From Cordylochernes scorpioides (lineage: Eukaryota; Arthropoda; Arachnida; Pseudoscorpiones; Chernetidae): DNA of 64,000 bases. Below the pieces are notes generated by a model. It did not search any database. It was not told the origin of the DNA and saw only the letters and a list, made by a program, of their open reading frames with translations. The stretch is from positions 62,834,394 through 62,898,393 of the forward strand of contig CP092875.1 in assembly GCA_030710605.1 (NCBI GenBank), read 5' to 3'. The position numbers and the translations under genes are program-made. Positions within the stretch are counted from its first letter, which is position 1, and the number at the start of each line of letters is the position of its first letter. Positions 21,886-33,249 of this stretch are shown piece after piece.

Positions 21886-22399
21886 GTTAAACTTTTTTGT
21901 GAAGAGAAGGAATTGTTTGATCGTTTTCCTATATTGAAGATTTTATTGTTTTCGTATCAATCTACATTGTATTTTTAAGCTTTACTATTTACATATCTAT
22001 GATGATATGATGGATACTATATAATCAGTGATGATGCTACTCTGCTTATTTGCACAATTAAATTAAGAATATTTATATTTACTTTATGAATACATAACAA
22101 TTACTAAATTTACATTTTTACCAGAGTGATAAACAAAACTACAATGTGCATTATTTCAAGTATTCTTAAAGAGAGAGATGATTCCTATATATAGCACATG
22201 TGAATATCATCCTCCCTCAAAATTGTTGTACCTTTGCTATATATCGATTATATTAACTTCTAACATAAATACTCAGCAAAAATGTAAAATATTCGAGAGG
22301 ACCTAACTCATCAATTGTCTTTTATATTCTTCTTTCTTATCTCATTAGGATATCAAGCCTGTACAGCTTAAGACTTTTGATGGTGTCTGCTGAGGATGA

Positions 22400-22720
22400 G
22401 TATAGCTTATCAAAGAAGATTTGACATCCATAATGACTGGATGAAATAGAATGCGTCTGCTTTTGTCATCAAGACTGGGAGCACCACTCAGTAGCAGGCC
22501 GACTTAGCTCCAATATGAAATGGCCGCTCCTAACATGGAGTACAGATGTTGCTCATCCTGTATCATTGAATCAGAAGCCCTTACAGGGTATTATCAGCCG
22601 GGCCAGCTGAGCCCAGGTTTTTTAGAGAGCTTGTTACTGCTCCTCCTCTTTTTTCATCCAGGCTCGGGACCAGCAAAGGCGGAGTTATCAACAATTGTGA
22701 ATCTACCTAGTTCTACTCGT
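22400..22720 (+). repeat. Dispersed repeat with a GCAGGCCGACTTAGCTCC block
   Basis: Copies at 24480-24815, 28715-28955 and 56735-56840 share CAGTAGCAGGCCGACTTAGC, AACATGGAGTACA, CAGGGTACTATCAG-like and AAAGGCGGAGTT blocks. Short open frames in two copies (22520-22756, 24593-24838) are partly alike (NMEYRCCSSC, NMEYKRRSSC) but do not share a full frame. I do not recognise a protein and treat it as non-coding element sequence. Confidence 0.6.
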
Positions 22721-23060
22721 CCAGTGGTTCCAGCCATTTCTATGTCAGCGACGTAATCTTTGAAATAGATTATTGTAGAAAACGTTAGATGTCTTGGAGC
22801 AGACATAAAAATAGTTCGTACATTCTATTATAAAGCTCTATGATATTATCTGATATTTGAATAAAATCATCACCCGAGGGTGATTTGATGTTAAAATAAC
22901 ATTGTGTAACACCTCTCTTTGAAATTCTGGTGTCGTACATGAGACAAGAGTACCGCTGAGAGGATATTTTTACTTGTTTGTTTTTTTGTAGTAATCACAC
23001 ATTTTTATTTTTCATAATAACAATTTTCAAATATTAAAATTTTCTCTTTTTTTTATATAC

Positions 23061-23166
23061 ACTAATGGACAAAACTTTGGGAAGTAACACCTTTTGGCAT
23101 GTATATCGGTATTTAGACAATTACTCTGAAAGATATTTGATACTCCCTTAAGTTTTTTTATCCATT
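23061..23166 (+). mobile_element. MITE of the GGACAAAACTTAAGG family, internal deletion
   Basis: Both ends are present (CACTAATGGACAAAACTTTG and CCTTAAGTTTTTTTATCCAT), but about 100 bp of interior is missing. Confidence 0.6.
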
Positions 23167-23423
23167 AATTTAAGCTAAATTTCAATTGTAACATATTGAC
23201 GAAACAAATAAATGATTTTCGAATTTAATATCTGCCGTTTATGGTATATAAATAGTAATTATTCGGAGAAAGCCCTGATTCTATCTGACTTCCTCAGATT
23301 GTACAGGGGTTGGTAAACAATGAGAGGTGGCTTGGAGGATCAAGCTTTGGACGACGTCCTTAGGACCATTGACCGATATTTGGAGCCGTAGTAAGACCCA
23401 GCACATTAATTCATTCTAAATAC

Positions 23424-23637
23424 ACTCATGAACAAATCTTAAGGAAGTGGAAAGTCTTCGATATCACCGGGTATCTGTTTTTATTTTAAGGAAACAGAGG
23501 CAATTTTGTTCACACTTGGTTATTTCGTGTGTCTTCAATAAAGGTTAATGTTTATCAAATATCCTTCAGTTTTATTGTCTGAATCCTGATATATATCCTG
23601 AAAGGTACTATATCCTTAAGGTTTGTTCATGAGTGTA
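23424..23637 (-). mobile_element. MITE of the GGACAAAACTTAAGG family
   Basis: ACACTCATGAACAAATCTTA to TTAAGGTTTGTTCATGAGTG gives terminal inverted repeats of about 28 bp. The interior matches 372-590. Confidence 0.7.
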
Positions 23638-23662
23638 GATATTTAGATAAGCATTTCAATTT

Positions 23663-23960
23663 GAGGGTCGGTGGAAGGATGTTCTAAACCATTGGTTTTC
23701 GACCGCTACGACCCGGAATCGAATCCCGAATTGAGGACTTTTTTCCTAATTAAAAGAATGCTCCAATGGCCCCCGAATCTTGCAAAAGTCCAATCCCACA
23801 AGCGAGTGCAAGTACCAAATGGGGATCTGGCATATTTGTAAGTGCAAAGTCGAACTGATTTTCAAATGTGTAGACATATGATGCACTCACAGTAAAGGCA
23901 GTCGCTAACTATTCTCCATGATTATCATTGCCTGTACCACGTGTTATAGAGATAAAAAAA
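23663..23960 (+). mobile_element. tRNA-derived SINE
   Basis: GGGTCGGTGGAAGGATGTTC, a decayed box B (GGAATCGAATCCCG), the CAAGCGAGTGCAAGTACC body block and the TGCCTGTACCACGTG tail. Same family as 10534. Confidence 0.75.
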
Positions 23961-24479
23961 GGCATTTCAATTAATGTTTATGATAAGCATAAAAAAGGAA
24001 AAGCATTTTATAAAGCTGAGAAAGATTTTGAAACATTAAAATTAATATATTAAAATTCAAATTTGAAAAAGGTGTCTATTTATTTAAAATCTTAATACAT
24101 ATTAACATATATCACACAACTCTTGCAGCTAAATAAGATTAGGTTAAATAACAAAATGACAAAAAGTATATATCGACTGAATAAGTTTTCTTAGCTTCAA
24201 AGCTTCCAATTAATACTGGTGTGATAGGCTTATTATTGCTAATTGGGGATTTAATTAAGTCATCACTCACTCGAGTGGACCTATTGAAAAATTACCGTAA
24301 TTATTAAATGTGCCCAGGGTTGACCCAGATTATTCTCTATCTCCTCATTTACTACAGCGATCTTGGTCTGAAAGGCAAGGGATGAGCTTTAATTGATCTA
24401 TTATAGACGCGTATGATTCTTCCTAAAAATAAACATTTTCTACTGCCCTTAATCCTCTTATCGTTTCTTATCTCCACTC

Positions 24480-24935
24480 AATCATATTAGGGTATCCAGT
24501 TGTGAACCTTGAAGGGGTCTGTTTAACAACCATCATTACTGGGTGAAGTAGAATGTGTCTGCCTTTGTCATTAAGACTGGGAGCACTACTCAGTGGCAGG
24601 CCGACTTAGCTCCAAAAGAAATGGCCGCTTCAGACATGAGGAACAGACACCATGTGTAGCCACTCCTAACATGGAGTACAAACGCCGCTCATCCTGTATC
24701 CCTGGATTAGGAGCCCTTACAGGGTACTATGAGCTCAGGGTTTTTAGCGAGCTTGTTACTGCTCCCCCTCCTCCTTTTCATCCGGGCTTGGGACCGGCAA
24801 AGGCGGAGTTACTGCCTTTACTGAAATGGAAAAATTAATGGGAGGGCCTGGCTCATGAGTGGTGAACCCTCCCAGCGGTTTCGCCAGTTTAATCTACCAT
24901 ACCGCTGTTATATTGCATATTTCGATCTTCCTTTT
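24480..24935 (+). repeat. Copies of the 22400 and 1638 repeats
   Basis: GCAGGCCGACTTAGCTCC to AAAGGCGGAGTTACTGCC (24598-24812) belongs to the 22400 family. It continues directly into a minus-strand copy of the 1638 family (24830-24935: CCTCCCAGCGGTTTCGCC, TTTAATCTACCA). The joined order suggests both are parts of one longer element. Confidence 0.5.
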
Positions 24936-25398
24936 ATAGTGATACTGTTTCTAGACTCTTGGAATGGGTATTTTAGATGAACTATGGACATAACCTTTGA
25001 GGACACCAGAATTGCAAACAATTATAAATATATAATATGCTTCGAGCAATCGCTCTTCCTCAAACATCAATCACATGTATATATTATGAAACTATTTTAA
25101 ATATATATATGGTAATTTAAACCAACAACCCCATACTGTGTATATAACTTATAATAAGATTGTCATGTTGTATATAGAAACACATCTATAAATAATTATG
25201 CGCATGATTAATCTGTGTCATTGCATCGCCCTATGTAATGTAATTTGTACAAAGTGGATAAATAAATAAAATCTGTAATAGATTTAAGAGTTGAGCTAGG
25301 GCAGAGATCGAACATATAGTATTGCCAAAACAACAGAGTCTAAAGATGGAAGTCATAAATCAGGTAGATTCACAATTCCCACGACAGGCCACCCACAC

Positions 25399-25933
25399 TG
25401 TCACATGTGGTGGAATGCAGAGACCCCTCTCACACCTGGACAGGTAAAGGCGCCCTTTCTCAAACGCCCCTGTCAAATAAGGTCCCCCCCCCGTCTTTTA
25501 ACCTATAAATACATCACTTTTACAGGGACTTGACAGTTCAGTTCAGTTCAGTTTAGTTTAGTTCACCCTTAGTGCAAGCCGCGTCGGTCGTATGTTATGT
25601 CGATCTCATCCAACATGTAATTAGGAAGAACTCGTCTATCTCCATCTTGCGCTTCTAGCTCAACTTTTATCTGTTACGGAACTTTCTTAGTGCAACTGTG
25701 TCTTCGTTTTTTGTGTGGATATCCCCAAGCTTTTCCACTCTGCCTCGACCACGACTGCCTGTATTTTGTGAGAACTTTTAAAGGTCTTCCAAGGTGCAGA
25801 GAGGTACTGGAAAACTCTACATCCTGACTGTTCCTCTCGGTCAACACAGTACAACAAGAGCTACCAGGACTTCAACATTATTTCAGTAGTCGACATGATC
25901 TCTACAGAGGCTACAGTAACTCAACTTATTACA
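25399..25933 (+). mobile_element. Possible solo LTR with TATA box
   Basis: The segment begins TGTCACATGTGGTGG and ends ACTTATTACA, TG..CA ends as in LTRs. A TATA box (CCTATAAATACATC) lies at about 25502, followed by a CAGTTCAGTTCAGT run and a long leader. It is richer in GC than its flanks. No primer-binding site or internal domain follows, and I see no matching target duplication, so the limits are uncertain. A host promoter is the alternative. Confidence 0.4.
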
Positions 25934-25944
25934 TATATATATTT

Positions 25945-26000
25945 TTTTATCCCTAGTACACGTGGTACAGGCCATGATAATCATGGTGGGTAGAAGTAGG
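25945..26000 (-). mobile_element. SINE 3' tail fragment
   Basis: TCCCTAGTACACGTGGTACA and GCCATGATAATCATGG are the reverse complement of the SINE tail. Confidence 0.6.
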
Positions 26001-26159
26001 CAAAAAATAATATAATAAAAAAAAAATATATATATATATAAATGGCATAATAAGAATAACAAGAAAATGTTTGATATATGTACCCTTTTAATGAAAAATA
26101 GCATCCAAAATATTCTATAAACATATATTATAAATGTGAAAAAATAGTACAAATGTGAA

Positions 26160-26290
26160 ATTGTACTTGGATAAGATGGATATATTGAGAAAAAGGTATC
26201 TCCTTATCGTGCAACTGAAAATTTCTGATGGCTTGCGGCATCTATCGGAATAAATATCGGCATCAGAAATGTCTAATGCTTCCTACCTGA
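26160..26290 (+). repeat. Foldback MITE-like family, partial copy
   Basis: AAAAAGGTATCTCCTTATCG, GTGCAACTGAAAATTTCTGA and ATCGGAATAAATATC match 34255-34505. Confidence 0.5.
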
Positions 26291-26369
26291 CACAATAAAT
26301 ATGCTAAATCTATATCAGAAGCAACTATAACATACTTTTTTAAATATTACGCAAAGTACATTGGAAGTT

Positions 26370-26613
26370 AACGGCTGCTTTTACTGTAAGTGCACTACAT
26401 GTCTATGCATGTGAAAAGAAGTTCGAATTTTGCACTTACAAATGTGGTAGAGCCCCGTTTGGCTACTTGAACTCGCTGGTAGGGTTGAACTGTTGCAGAA
26501 ATCGGGGGCCATTGAAGCATTTTTTTTTTAGAAAAAAGTGTCCAATGAGGGATTCGATCCCAGGTCGTAGCGGTCGAAAACCAACGGTTTAGACCACCCT
26601 ACCACCGACCCCC
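26370..26613 (-). mobile_element. tRNA-derived SINE, reverse copy
   Basis: Minus-strand head GGGTCGGTGGTAGGGTGGTC at 26595-26613 with GGATTCGATCCCAG-type box B on the plus strand near 26550. The SINE tail end is truncated at about 26370. Confidence 0.75.
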
Positions 26614-26899
26614 AACTAGAACACCCCAAATCTGATATATAGTTCGATAAAATAAAAATAGCGAGCAAAAATCCGTTTAATCCTAAGATTTTGCTGCTTG
26701 ATTTTAGGATATTTATTCAATTCATAATAGATATAAATGATCTGAACAAACTTATCTATCGCATCGCTAGAAAAAAAGATAGAGAGGACAGTATCTAGCA
26801 TGTGTTAAGACATTAGAATGTTTATTAAAAAGTTAAAACAATTTTAAAAGTTACTCGCCGTGTTGACTACACCCATTCAACGACAACTCAAGCTATAAA

Positions 26900-28470
26900 A
26901 AGGTTGTTATACAAAGTTGGAGTGTAAGGAGGTCTTAAAAACCTCCCTCAATTTTAGATAAAGCCGCTGTGTAAACCTTTTATCAGTTTCCTCGGTTCCT
27001 TCTTCTTCATCTCTCACTTGGATATGTCTCTCTCTATATGTTATTAAAATATTTCATTTCATTTTAATTTATGTTTTCTAGAAAAAAACTACTCTGTAAA
27101 TTCGACTAGATGTTTCTGCTTTCCCTATATACACATATTGTTGTTTTTTTCCCCTTGGCTGTAATAATTAATGACTTAAGGATTGAAGAATACATTTAAA
27201 AAAATAACTACATATTTACATATCTACAGAAATATTTGAGCCGGCCAACGGGAAAAGAGAGAAAGCGAATATGGTTACATATATAATTTTCTTTATAAAA
27301 CGATAAAATATATCAGTAAATATATTTACTTTTTTGTCTCTTTCTTCAATCTCTGAAATTAAATCATTAATGGGATATTTGTCAATATAAACGGTTATCG
27401 TATATAATTTTAAATTGAATTTGAAGACAAATAATTCAAGCGATCTCTACCAAAAACGTCAAAATTATTAGTTCCATTAACAGAATTCAAAACATCACAG
27501 TCATAAATCCAAATTACTAATATTTAATAGAGATATTGCTAAACAGTGCTTCAGGGCATTTTTCAAAGTAATAAATTGATTCCAAAAGATAATCGCTCAT
27601 TTCCCGCCATTTCTAGAGAGCGAGGTGGGATAATAGAAATATTCAAATATCCATCAAAAATTTGCCCCCAGGATCTATCTTTTGGTCCGTTTTATTTCCT
27701 TTATTTCTATCAGAGATTTTTATTATTTTTTTCCTAAATCGTCTGATATTTATTTATTTTTGACCGAATCTTCTTTTACATTAAAGTTTGTTTTCTAGGC
27801 CAAAAAGGAAAACTAGATTATCTGGAGGCATAATCTTAAGACTATTTTCGCGCCTTCTAAATATGGCTTTAAATTTGATAAAATATTATATTTAAATTTT
27901 TGTGGAAAGGATGAATAACTTGATTTATAAATATTTACGAGATGTTATTCTGAATATAAATCAGCACAATCTCTTACTTCAGTATTGAGAAAATATAATC
28001 TAACTTTTATAAATTATATTTTTATTTTACGCAATATTTTCTGAGGGAATAACAATATTTGTATCTTTCCCTTGACTTTATCTAATTAAATTGATATTTT
28101 ATTTTCACAATTTTATGTTTTACTTTCAAAATATATCATTCAAATAGCTTCGATATATATTTAAAATAATAATAATAAGATAGGCTGTGTGTAATAAAAC
28201 TCGTATACCTTTTTTAAAATATCATAAATTATACATTCGTTTTTTTTATATATAAGAAGAAAATAAAATTAAAAAGTAATATTTGAATTTCGTTTTGGGG
28301 GGATACATTTATAGATACCGGGTATGCTTGCACTCATATACATGCGCGCGCATATATATATATTTATATGACAAAACAATAGAAAAAAATAAAAGATAGG
28401 TGGGTCAGGTGTTTATATTAAAAATAAAAAAAAAAACACATGTGCTTGTGGTCAGGAAATGCCTTCTTTA
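26900..28470. other. Gene-poor AT-rich stretch
   Basis: Short open frames only. One fragment (27180-27265) belongs to the GAGCCGGCC family. I see no coding exon, RNA gene or paired element ends. Confidence 0.35.

Positions 28471-28476
<6 letters not shown>

Positions 28477-28507
<31 letters not shown>
28477..28507. repeat. (AT)n microsatellite
   Basis: An uninterrupted TA/AT run of about 30 bp. Confidence 0.9.
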
Positions 28508-28509
<2 letters not shown>

Positions 28510-28639
28510 CCATGTCGAAATATAGGTAAAATAAACAATTATATGATCCAAACCTTTCATATTTAATGTATTTAATATGAATAGCTTCATAATTTGGCAA
28601 CATATATATATATTTTCATACTATATATATATAATATGA

Positions 28640-28955
28640 AAATTCGAAACTATTTTAGACGCGTATGATTCTTTTGAAAATTAAACTATTTCTACTGCCC
28701 TTACTGCAATGGAAAATATGGAACACTACTCAGTAGCAGGCCGACTTAGCTCCAAAAGAAATAGCCGACTCTGACATGAGGAACAGACACCATGTGCAGC
28801 CGCTGCTAACATGGAGTATAAACGCTGATCATCCTGTATCCTTGGCTTAGGAGCCCTTACAGGGTACTATCAGTCTGGCCAGCTGAGCCCAGGTTTTTTA
28901 GCAAGCTTGTTAGTGCTCCCCTTTCTCCGGGCTTGGGATTGGCAAAGGCGGAGTT
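28640..28955 (+). repeat. Single arm of the 7385 family joined to the 22400 repeat
   Basis: GAAAATTCGAAACTATTTTA, GACGCGTATGATTC and CTACTGCCCTTACTGCAATG are followed directly by CACTACTCAGTAGCAGGCCG and the rest of the 22400 family. The foldback arms at 7385 are therefore probably termini of the same element. Confidence 0.5.
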
Positions 28956-29230
28956 CAATTTTTGAGATAAGAAAGAAGAAGGTACACTAATTTACAACTT
29001 TGATCATGAATATATATTCGATTCTAAGGGCTCTTCTATAAGATGCCAGATCCCAAGTCACACCATGGAATGTCGTTTTAATTGAGGCTTAAATGTTATA
29101 CCATTATGTTAACATTATCTTACAGAGAGGAACTTGTGTTTTAAAATTATAAAAATATAAATAGTTAATATATTATGTTCTAATTTCTCAATCCATATCT
29201 ATGTAGACACAGAAGAAACTAATTTTTCAA

Positions 29231-29394
29231 AGTAATATCATCAATAAAAAATGAAGAAAATAAGCAGCGTGTACAGAATCTGTTGGAACATATTTCAGCG
29301 GTAAATGGACGGTTGTATGCAGGCCACAAGAAAAGATCGAAGAAGGAATGCACGCAACCCAATAACAAGTGCATTCTCCAATAGGGAAAGAACA
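29231..29394 (+). pseudogene. Possible short coding remnant
   Basis: After an acceptor-like TTTTTCAAAG at 29223-29232 the plus strand is open for about 54 codons. It contains NEENKQRVQNLLEHI, AVNGRLYAGHKKRS and KKECTQPNNKC, then a TAG. The residue mix is less AT-driven than chance frames nearby. The minus-strand frames over the same bases are probably shadows. I recognise no family. It could be a lone exon or a decayed retroelement piece. Confidence 0.2.
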
Positions 29395-30134
29395 GAAACC
29401 AATCGCCAGGATTGCCCACAGACCATTATTACCTTGGTCAAGAAACCGCGCCAAATGGAGTTGAAAGAGCTGCTCAATTAGCCGATTGCATTTGGTTTTG
29501 AAATCATATAGAGTTTCCCGGTGCAGAATTAAAGTTTTCTCAATCGATTATTGTTTGCACGGAATCTTCCTTGGACTTGTACAATTTTATATTGCTTGAC
29601 CTCTCTATTTACTCTGCTCTCAGAATTCTAAATTCAATGTCATTCCGATATTCATAAGAAATAAATGCAACCTTATGATAATATAATCATAGATATATAT
29701 TTGTGAGTAATATCAATAAACTCTTTAATATATCTATATACTCTTGTATGTGTATGAGCGCAAATATATTTTCATATTTAACACAAAAGTAAGATATGGT
29801 ATCAACACCAAATGCAAAGTTTTATTTTAAAATTTTAGTGTATATATACAAGAGGGATATACAGAAAAACCTTCGCATATACGAGACGGGGATAGAATTC
29901 CCATATAACGAACCTACTATATTATTAGTCCTATCTTATAACTATTGTGGTTTTAACGAGTAAAAAGTTATGTCCCAATGTAATTCGCTATAGCGAGGGG
30001 AAATTGTATAAATAATCATTATTTCTACATCAATAATATACATTTGTATTGTATATATTTGTGTCATATTACCCCGTGTAAAGAATTTATCTTATAAAAG
30101 ATGTAATTATGGATAGTACTTGTATATGGAAATA

Positions 30135-30620
30135 TGTGGACAGGGAAGGGGAATGTTTGTTTGTGATGTCATACAGCCTGAGTCGACCACATTGTCCACT
30201 TTCTATAAAAGAAGGTTTCGAGAACTGAGAGTTACTGCCTAGTTCCTCCTTAGCGGTCACTGTCTTTGTGCTACCTCAGATATAATGAAATATCCTGGAT
30301 GACAACGTGTACAACAGTGCCATCTTGTGTGAGCACGGCACCGACACAGCTGTACCAGATGACAATGTGTACAACAGTGCCATCTTGTGTAAGCACAGCA
30401 CCGACACAGCTGTACCAGATGACAACGTGTATAACAGTGCCATCTTGTGTGAGCACGGCACCGACACAACTTTACCGGACCATTAGGCACAGGTCCAAGG
30501 AAGTCCGTATTGTTTGGAAGACGCCCAATATCCGGACCCTTGTGTTTGAACAAGTCCCTCTAATTAGGAAGATTGGACGTCACTTGTCCCAATATATCCT
30601 TCCCTTTCACTTCTACTAAA
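30135..30620 (+). promoter_or_regulatory. TATA-bearing segment with three 60-bp in-frame repeats
   Basis: A TATA box (CTATAAAAGAAGG) at about 30206 is followed by a leader. Three exact-length 60-bp units start at 30301, 30361 and 30421 (GACAACGTGTACAACAGTGC and onward), and a further open frame runs to a stop at about 30619. The plus frame repeats the 20-residue unit MTTCTTVPSCVSTAPTQLYQ-like. The minus strand is also open over the repeat, so translation is not certain. The TGTGGACAGG start and leader-like composition would also fit an LTR. No internal domain is present. Confidence 0.35.
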
Positions 30621-30759
30621 TTTACACACCTCGTTAACAATAACATTCAAAGTAATATTTACATACATACACCGTGTAACTCTATCATAATAAATTTCAT
30701 CCTCTCTATGAATATTTTCGATTTATAAAATTTTTGCTAAAACGACATTTGAAAAATTA

Positions 30760-31036
30760 TCCCGCATGTGTTTCTTTTGAAGGAAAAATCGAAATTTATT
30801 TTAAGGAGAAATAAAGATTATTTCGACCTTATGGATGAAGTATTAAAGGATGAATTGTGAAGAGTAATGATAAACGGAAAAATAAAGTGTCCAGGGATGG
30901 GAAACGAACCCACAGTGTTCCGCTTACCGGGAAGATGCCATGTCCACTAGGCTACCCTGGACATATTTTTCCGTTCGTAAATAATACATAAAGTAATTTA
31001 TAATACAATATAATACGGCTTATGATTGTAATTTTT
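30760..31036 (-). mobile_element. Second copy of the tRNA-like element
   Basis: Minus-strand order matches 18122-18392: AATCATAAGCCGTATTATAT, ACGAACGGAAAAATATGTCC, the tRNA-like core, CACTTTATTTTTCCGTTT, GTCATTACTCTTCACAATTC-like, then AAACACATGCGGGATAATTT. Only one copy of the 40-bp terminal block is present here. Confidence 0.6.
30889..30962 (-). tRNA. tRNA-like sequence (probable pseudogene or SINE head)
   Basis: On the minus strand 74 nt run from GTCCAGGGTAGCCTAGTGGA to CCCATCCCTGGAC. There is a 7-bp acceptor stem (GTCCAGG/CCTGGAC), a D arm (AGCC..TGGC), and a T arm (GTGGG, TTCGTTT, CCCAT). The anticodon arm pairs poorly (TTCC with GGAA around eight bases), so I assign no anticodon. It sits inside an inverted repeat (CGAACGG..CCGTT), which real tRNA genes lack. 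A functional tRNA is unlikely. Confidence 0.45.
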
Positions 31037-31429
31037 GCTATTCTAATTTTTGACATTTATTATTTTCTTCTCTCAATATATCGAGATTATGATGAAAAAC
31101 AACTAAAAATAATTCACCTTCTTTTATGGAGATTTTGTAATAAAGAAAATTTGTTTTAGAAGATATTCATAGAATAAATATATTTTTGAGTCATATAAAA
31201 TTCTCTGAACTTCAAATAAAATAAAAATAGTATCAAATATATATATATATATATATAAAATCTCATTGATATTTTATTATTATATAAAATCATTGATATT
31301 TTATTATTATAGAATAATAACCAGATGCCCTTCTTCTCTTGATTTCTCAAGAAAGGGTAAGTACTGCTGAAAGATCAAAACGTTTTATACCTTTCTTTTT
31401 TTTTCAATAACTAAAAATAATAAATAGAT

Positions 31430-31600
31430 ATTTCGGCCAGTTAGAGTTTTTTTTATTTTTCTCAACGTTCCGACAAAAATCTTTTGATTTCCTCAAGAGA
31501 AATAAATACAAATAAAGAATAAAAAACTCTAACTGGCCGAAGTGTTTATTTTTCATAGAAATATGAATGTCGGCCAGGCAACCTCTATCATAAGGATAAA
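31430..31600 (-). repeat. Penelope-like terminus, inverted pair
   Basis: TTCGGCCAGTTAGAGTTTTT at 31431 is mirrored by AAAAACTCTAACTGGCCGAA at 31523. Between them CTCAACGTTCCGACAAAAAT and TTTTGATTTCCTCAAGAG on the minus strand give a CTTGAGGAAATC hairpin ending in GTCGGAACGTTGAG. It is the same motif type as 48700-48870 and 50345-50500. Confidence 0.5.
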
Positions 31601-31675
31601 AATAATAAATTATATACAGATATGCTAGAGACATTATTGAAAAAATCGTATAACCACTGATCTTTATAGGAAGTA

Positions 31676-31765
31676 CTAGCCGAATGACCCGGGCAACGCC
31701 CATGTTTTACCCGATTGAATGTTTTGATTCAAATACTATTTGTTACAATTATAAATTGGTGCCTT
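31676..31765 (+). repeat. 5' end of the CCCGGGCAACGCCC repeat family
   Basis: CTAGCCGAATGACCCGGGCA begins a family also at 44037 (about 530 bp), 48240-48385(-), 61747 and 62340. The start forms a CCCGGGC-containing hairpin. Only about 90 bp are present here. Confidence 0.55.
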
Positions 31766-31955
31766 AAATAAATGCATATTTTAGTTAATAACTATAGCCT
31801 ATGTGCTTTATCTGTCTATTTACTGTTGGCTTCCGTAGGAGTCTCTTACAGGGAAAAAGAAAGAGAGGATTCCATTTGGTTATTAACTAATATATGCATT
31901 TATTTAAGGAGCGACCCACTCCAACACAATAATTACATAAACGAAAAGGCATGAT

Positions 31956-31972
31956 GGGGGGGGGGGGGGGGG
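31956..31972. repeat. Poly-G run, 17 bases
   Basis: An uninterrupted guanine run, likely to be length-unstable and error-prone in assembly. Confidence 0.95.
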
Positions 31973-31999
31973 CGGCAAAGGTGGCGTGAGCGTAGCCAA

Positions 32000-33020
32000 A
32001 CAATAGGAGGGCGCCATTACAAAAAAAAAAAAAAGCAAACGGTGACAGAGACGAAAACTGACTGATGATTAAGAGATGAAGAATGACGCTCGTAACTGTA
32101 TATAGAATGTAATCAAAGCTATTTATTCAGAATTGTTCAAAAGTAAGGCATCAAGAAAGAGACAAAAAAAGAGAGACAATAAACAGACTATAGATAATAG
32201 ACATTAAAGAAAGCTTATTGACAACCTGAAGTGTATAAATAAACACAAAATACTATTGGTTATATCAACTAAGTGCAGCAGTTAGTTTTCAAACGACACT
32301 TGTATTTAGGAATAGAACAAAAAAAAAAACAAACAAGAAGCTTTTGTGCCTTTTTCTTCTTTCTCTCCCAACAAGGAAAAGAAAAAAACAATTAGGGAAA
32401 GCAATTTGGCTAGAAAAGTAGGAGACCTCCCGAGTGCCATTTTTGCTGACTCATTAAGGTTTACAGTACTGCGGACCTAATATTTCACACGTACCTCCTC
32501 TACTTTACATAGATAGCATGGGAATAGAGGTTTCTACGATGCGTGTTCTCTAGGATTTATAATGGTTAAAACTAATATGTTTCTAAACCAAAACACTTAT
32601 AATAATTTTACAAGTATTTTCAATATAAAGAATTTTCCTCTATAAAGATAGAATTATCTCAACTTATAGCTATGCCTGTGGAAGGATTATAAAGATAGGA
32701 AAGTTTGAATTTTGCACGAATAAAGAAACGCATTGCTATTGTTTATATATTTTATATTTCATAGCAATTTTCTCTTTTAGTGCAATATTTTAATAAAGAT
32801 AGGAGGCCATAGATATATTATAAGCGGGATTCAATCAATCAAATAGGGGAAAACATACATATAAACTGATTAAGGCATATAATATATGGACTAAAATAAC
32901 ATCCTTATATTAGAATATACAATAAAAAAATCGATTATTTCGAAAGCAAGATAAAAAAATATCTATTTGTATATGATTATCATCATACCGTAACTTTTGT
33001 TGTATTCTTGCCTGAAAATC
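32000..33020. other. Gene-poor stretch
   Basis: Only a fragment of the 54.3-kb tandem unit (32665-32770: CCTGTGGAAGGATTATAAAG, AATAAAGAAACGCATTGCTA) is recognisable. No gene seen. Confidence 0.35.
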
Positions 33021-33023
33021 GAC

Positions 33024-33211
33024 CCTTGCCACTTTACCAGCTTTTAACACCAGTTTGGTAAATGCGACAGATTTCATAATCTCTCCCGTACGATGTTATG
33101 GAATCGAAGACGTCCCTGTACTGATGAGGGCCATAGCCTGAAACCATGGTATACTGGTTGTTGGCTTTTTGTCTGAATTCACCAGAACTAGTGTTTTGGC
33201 TCATTCTTTAT
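33024..33211 (+). repeat. Hammerhead-carrying repeat, copy 2
   Basis: Aligns in order with 42486-42642: GCCACTTTACCAGC, ACACCAGTTTGGTA, GATGTTATGGAATCGAAGAC, the ribozyme, then TGTCTGAATTCACCAGAAC and GTGTTTTGGCTC. The flanking 307-bp direct repeat seen at 42.4 kb is absent. Confidence 0.65.
33112..33149 (+). ncRNA. Hammerhead ribozyme motif, type I, nearly intact
   Basis: GTCCCTGTA (stem I 5') is followed by CTGATGA (33121-33127). Stem II is GGGC pairing with GCCT around CATA. Then come GAAA and a minimal stem III (AC, loop CATG, GT). The cleavage triplet would be GTA, with stem I 3' TACTGG. Stem I pairs as three base pairs, one T/T mismatch and two more pairs, weaker than the 42.55-kb copy. 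All 11 core nucleotides are present. Self-cleavage is predicted but perhaps slow. Confidence 0.65.
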
Positions 33212-33249
33212 TATCACTAGTAAAGTTTTCTTTCTAGGATGAAGAACAG

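Noticed and set aside
25399-25933. Confident full LTR retrotransposon
   Set aside because: There is no second LTR, primer-binding site or gag/pol in the adjoining sequence, so only a possible solo LTR is reported.
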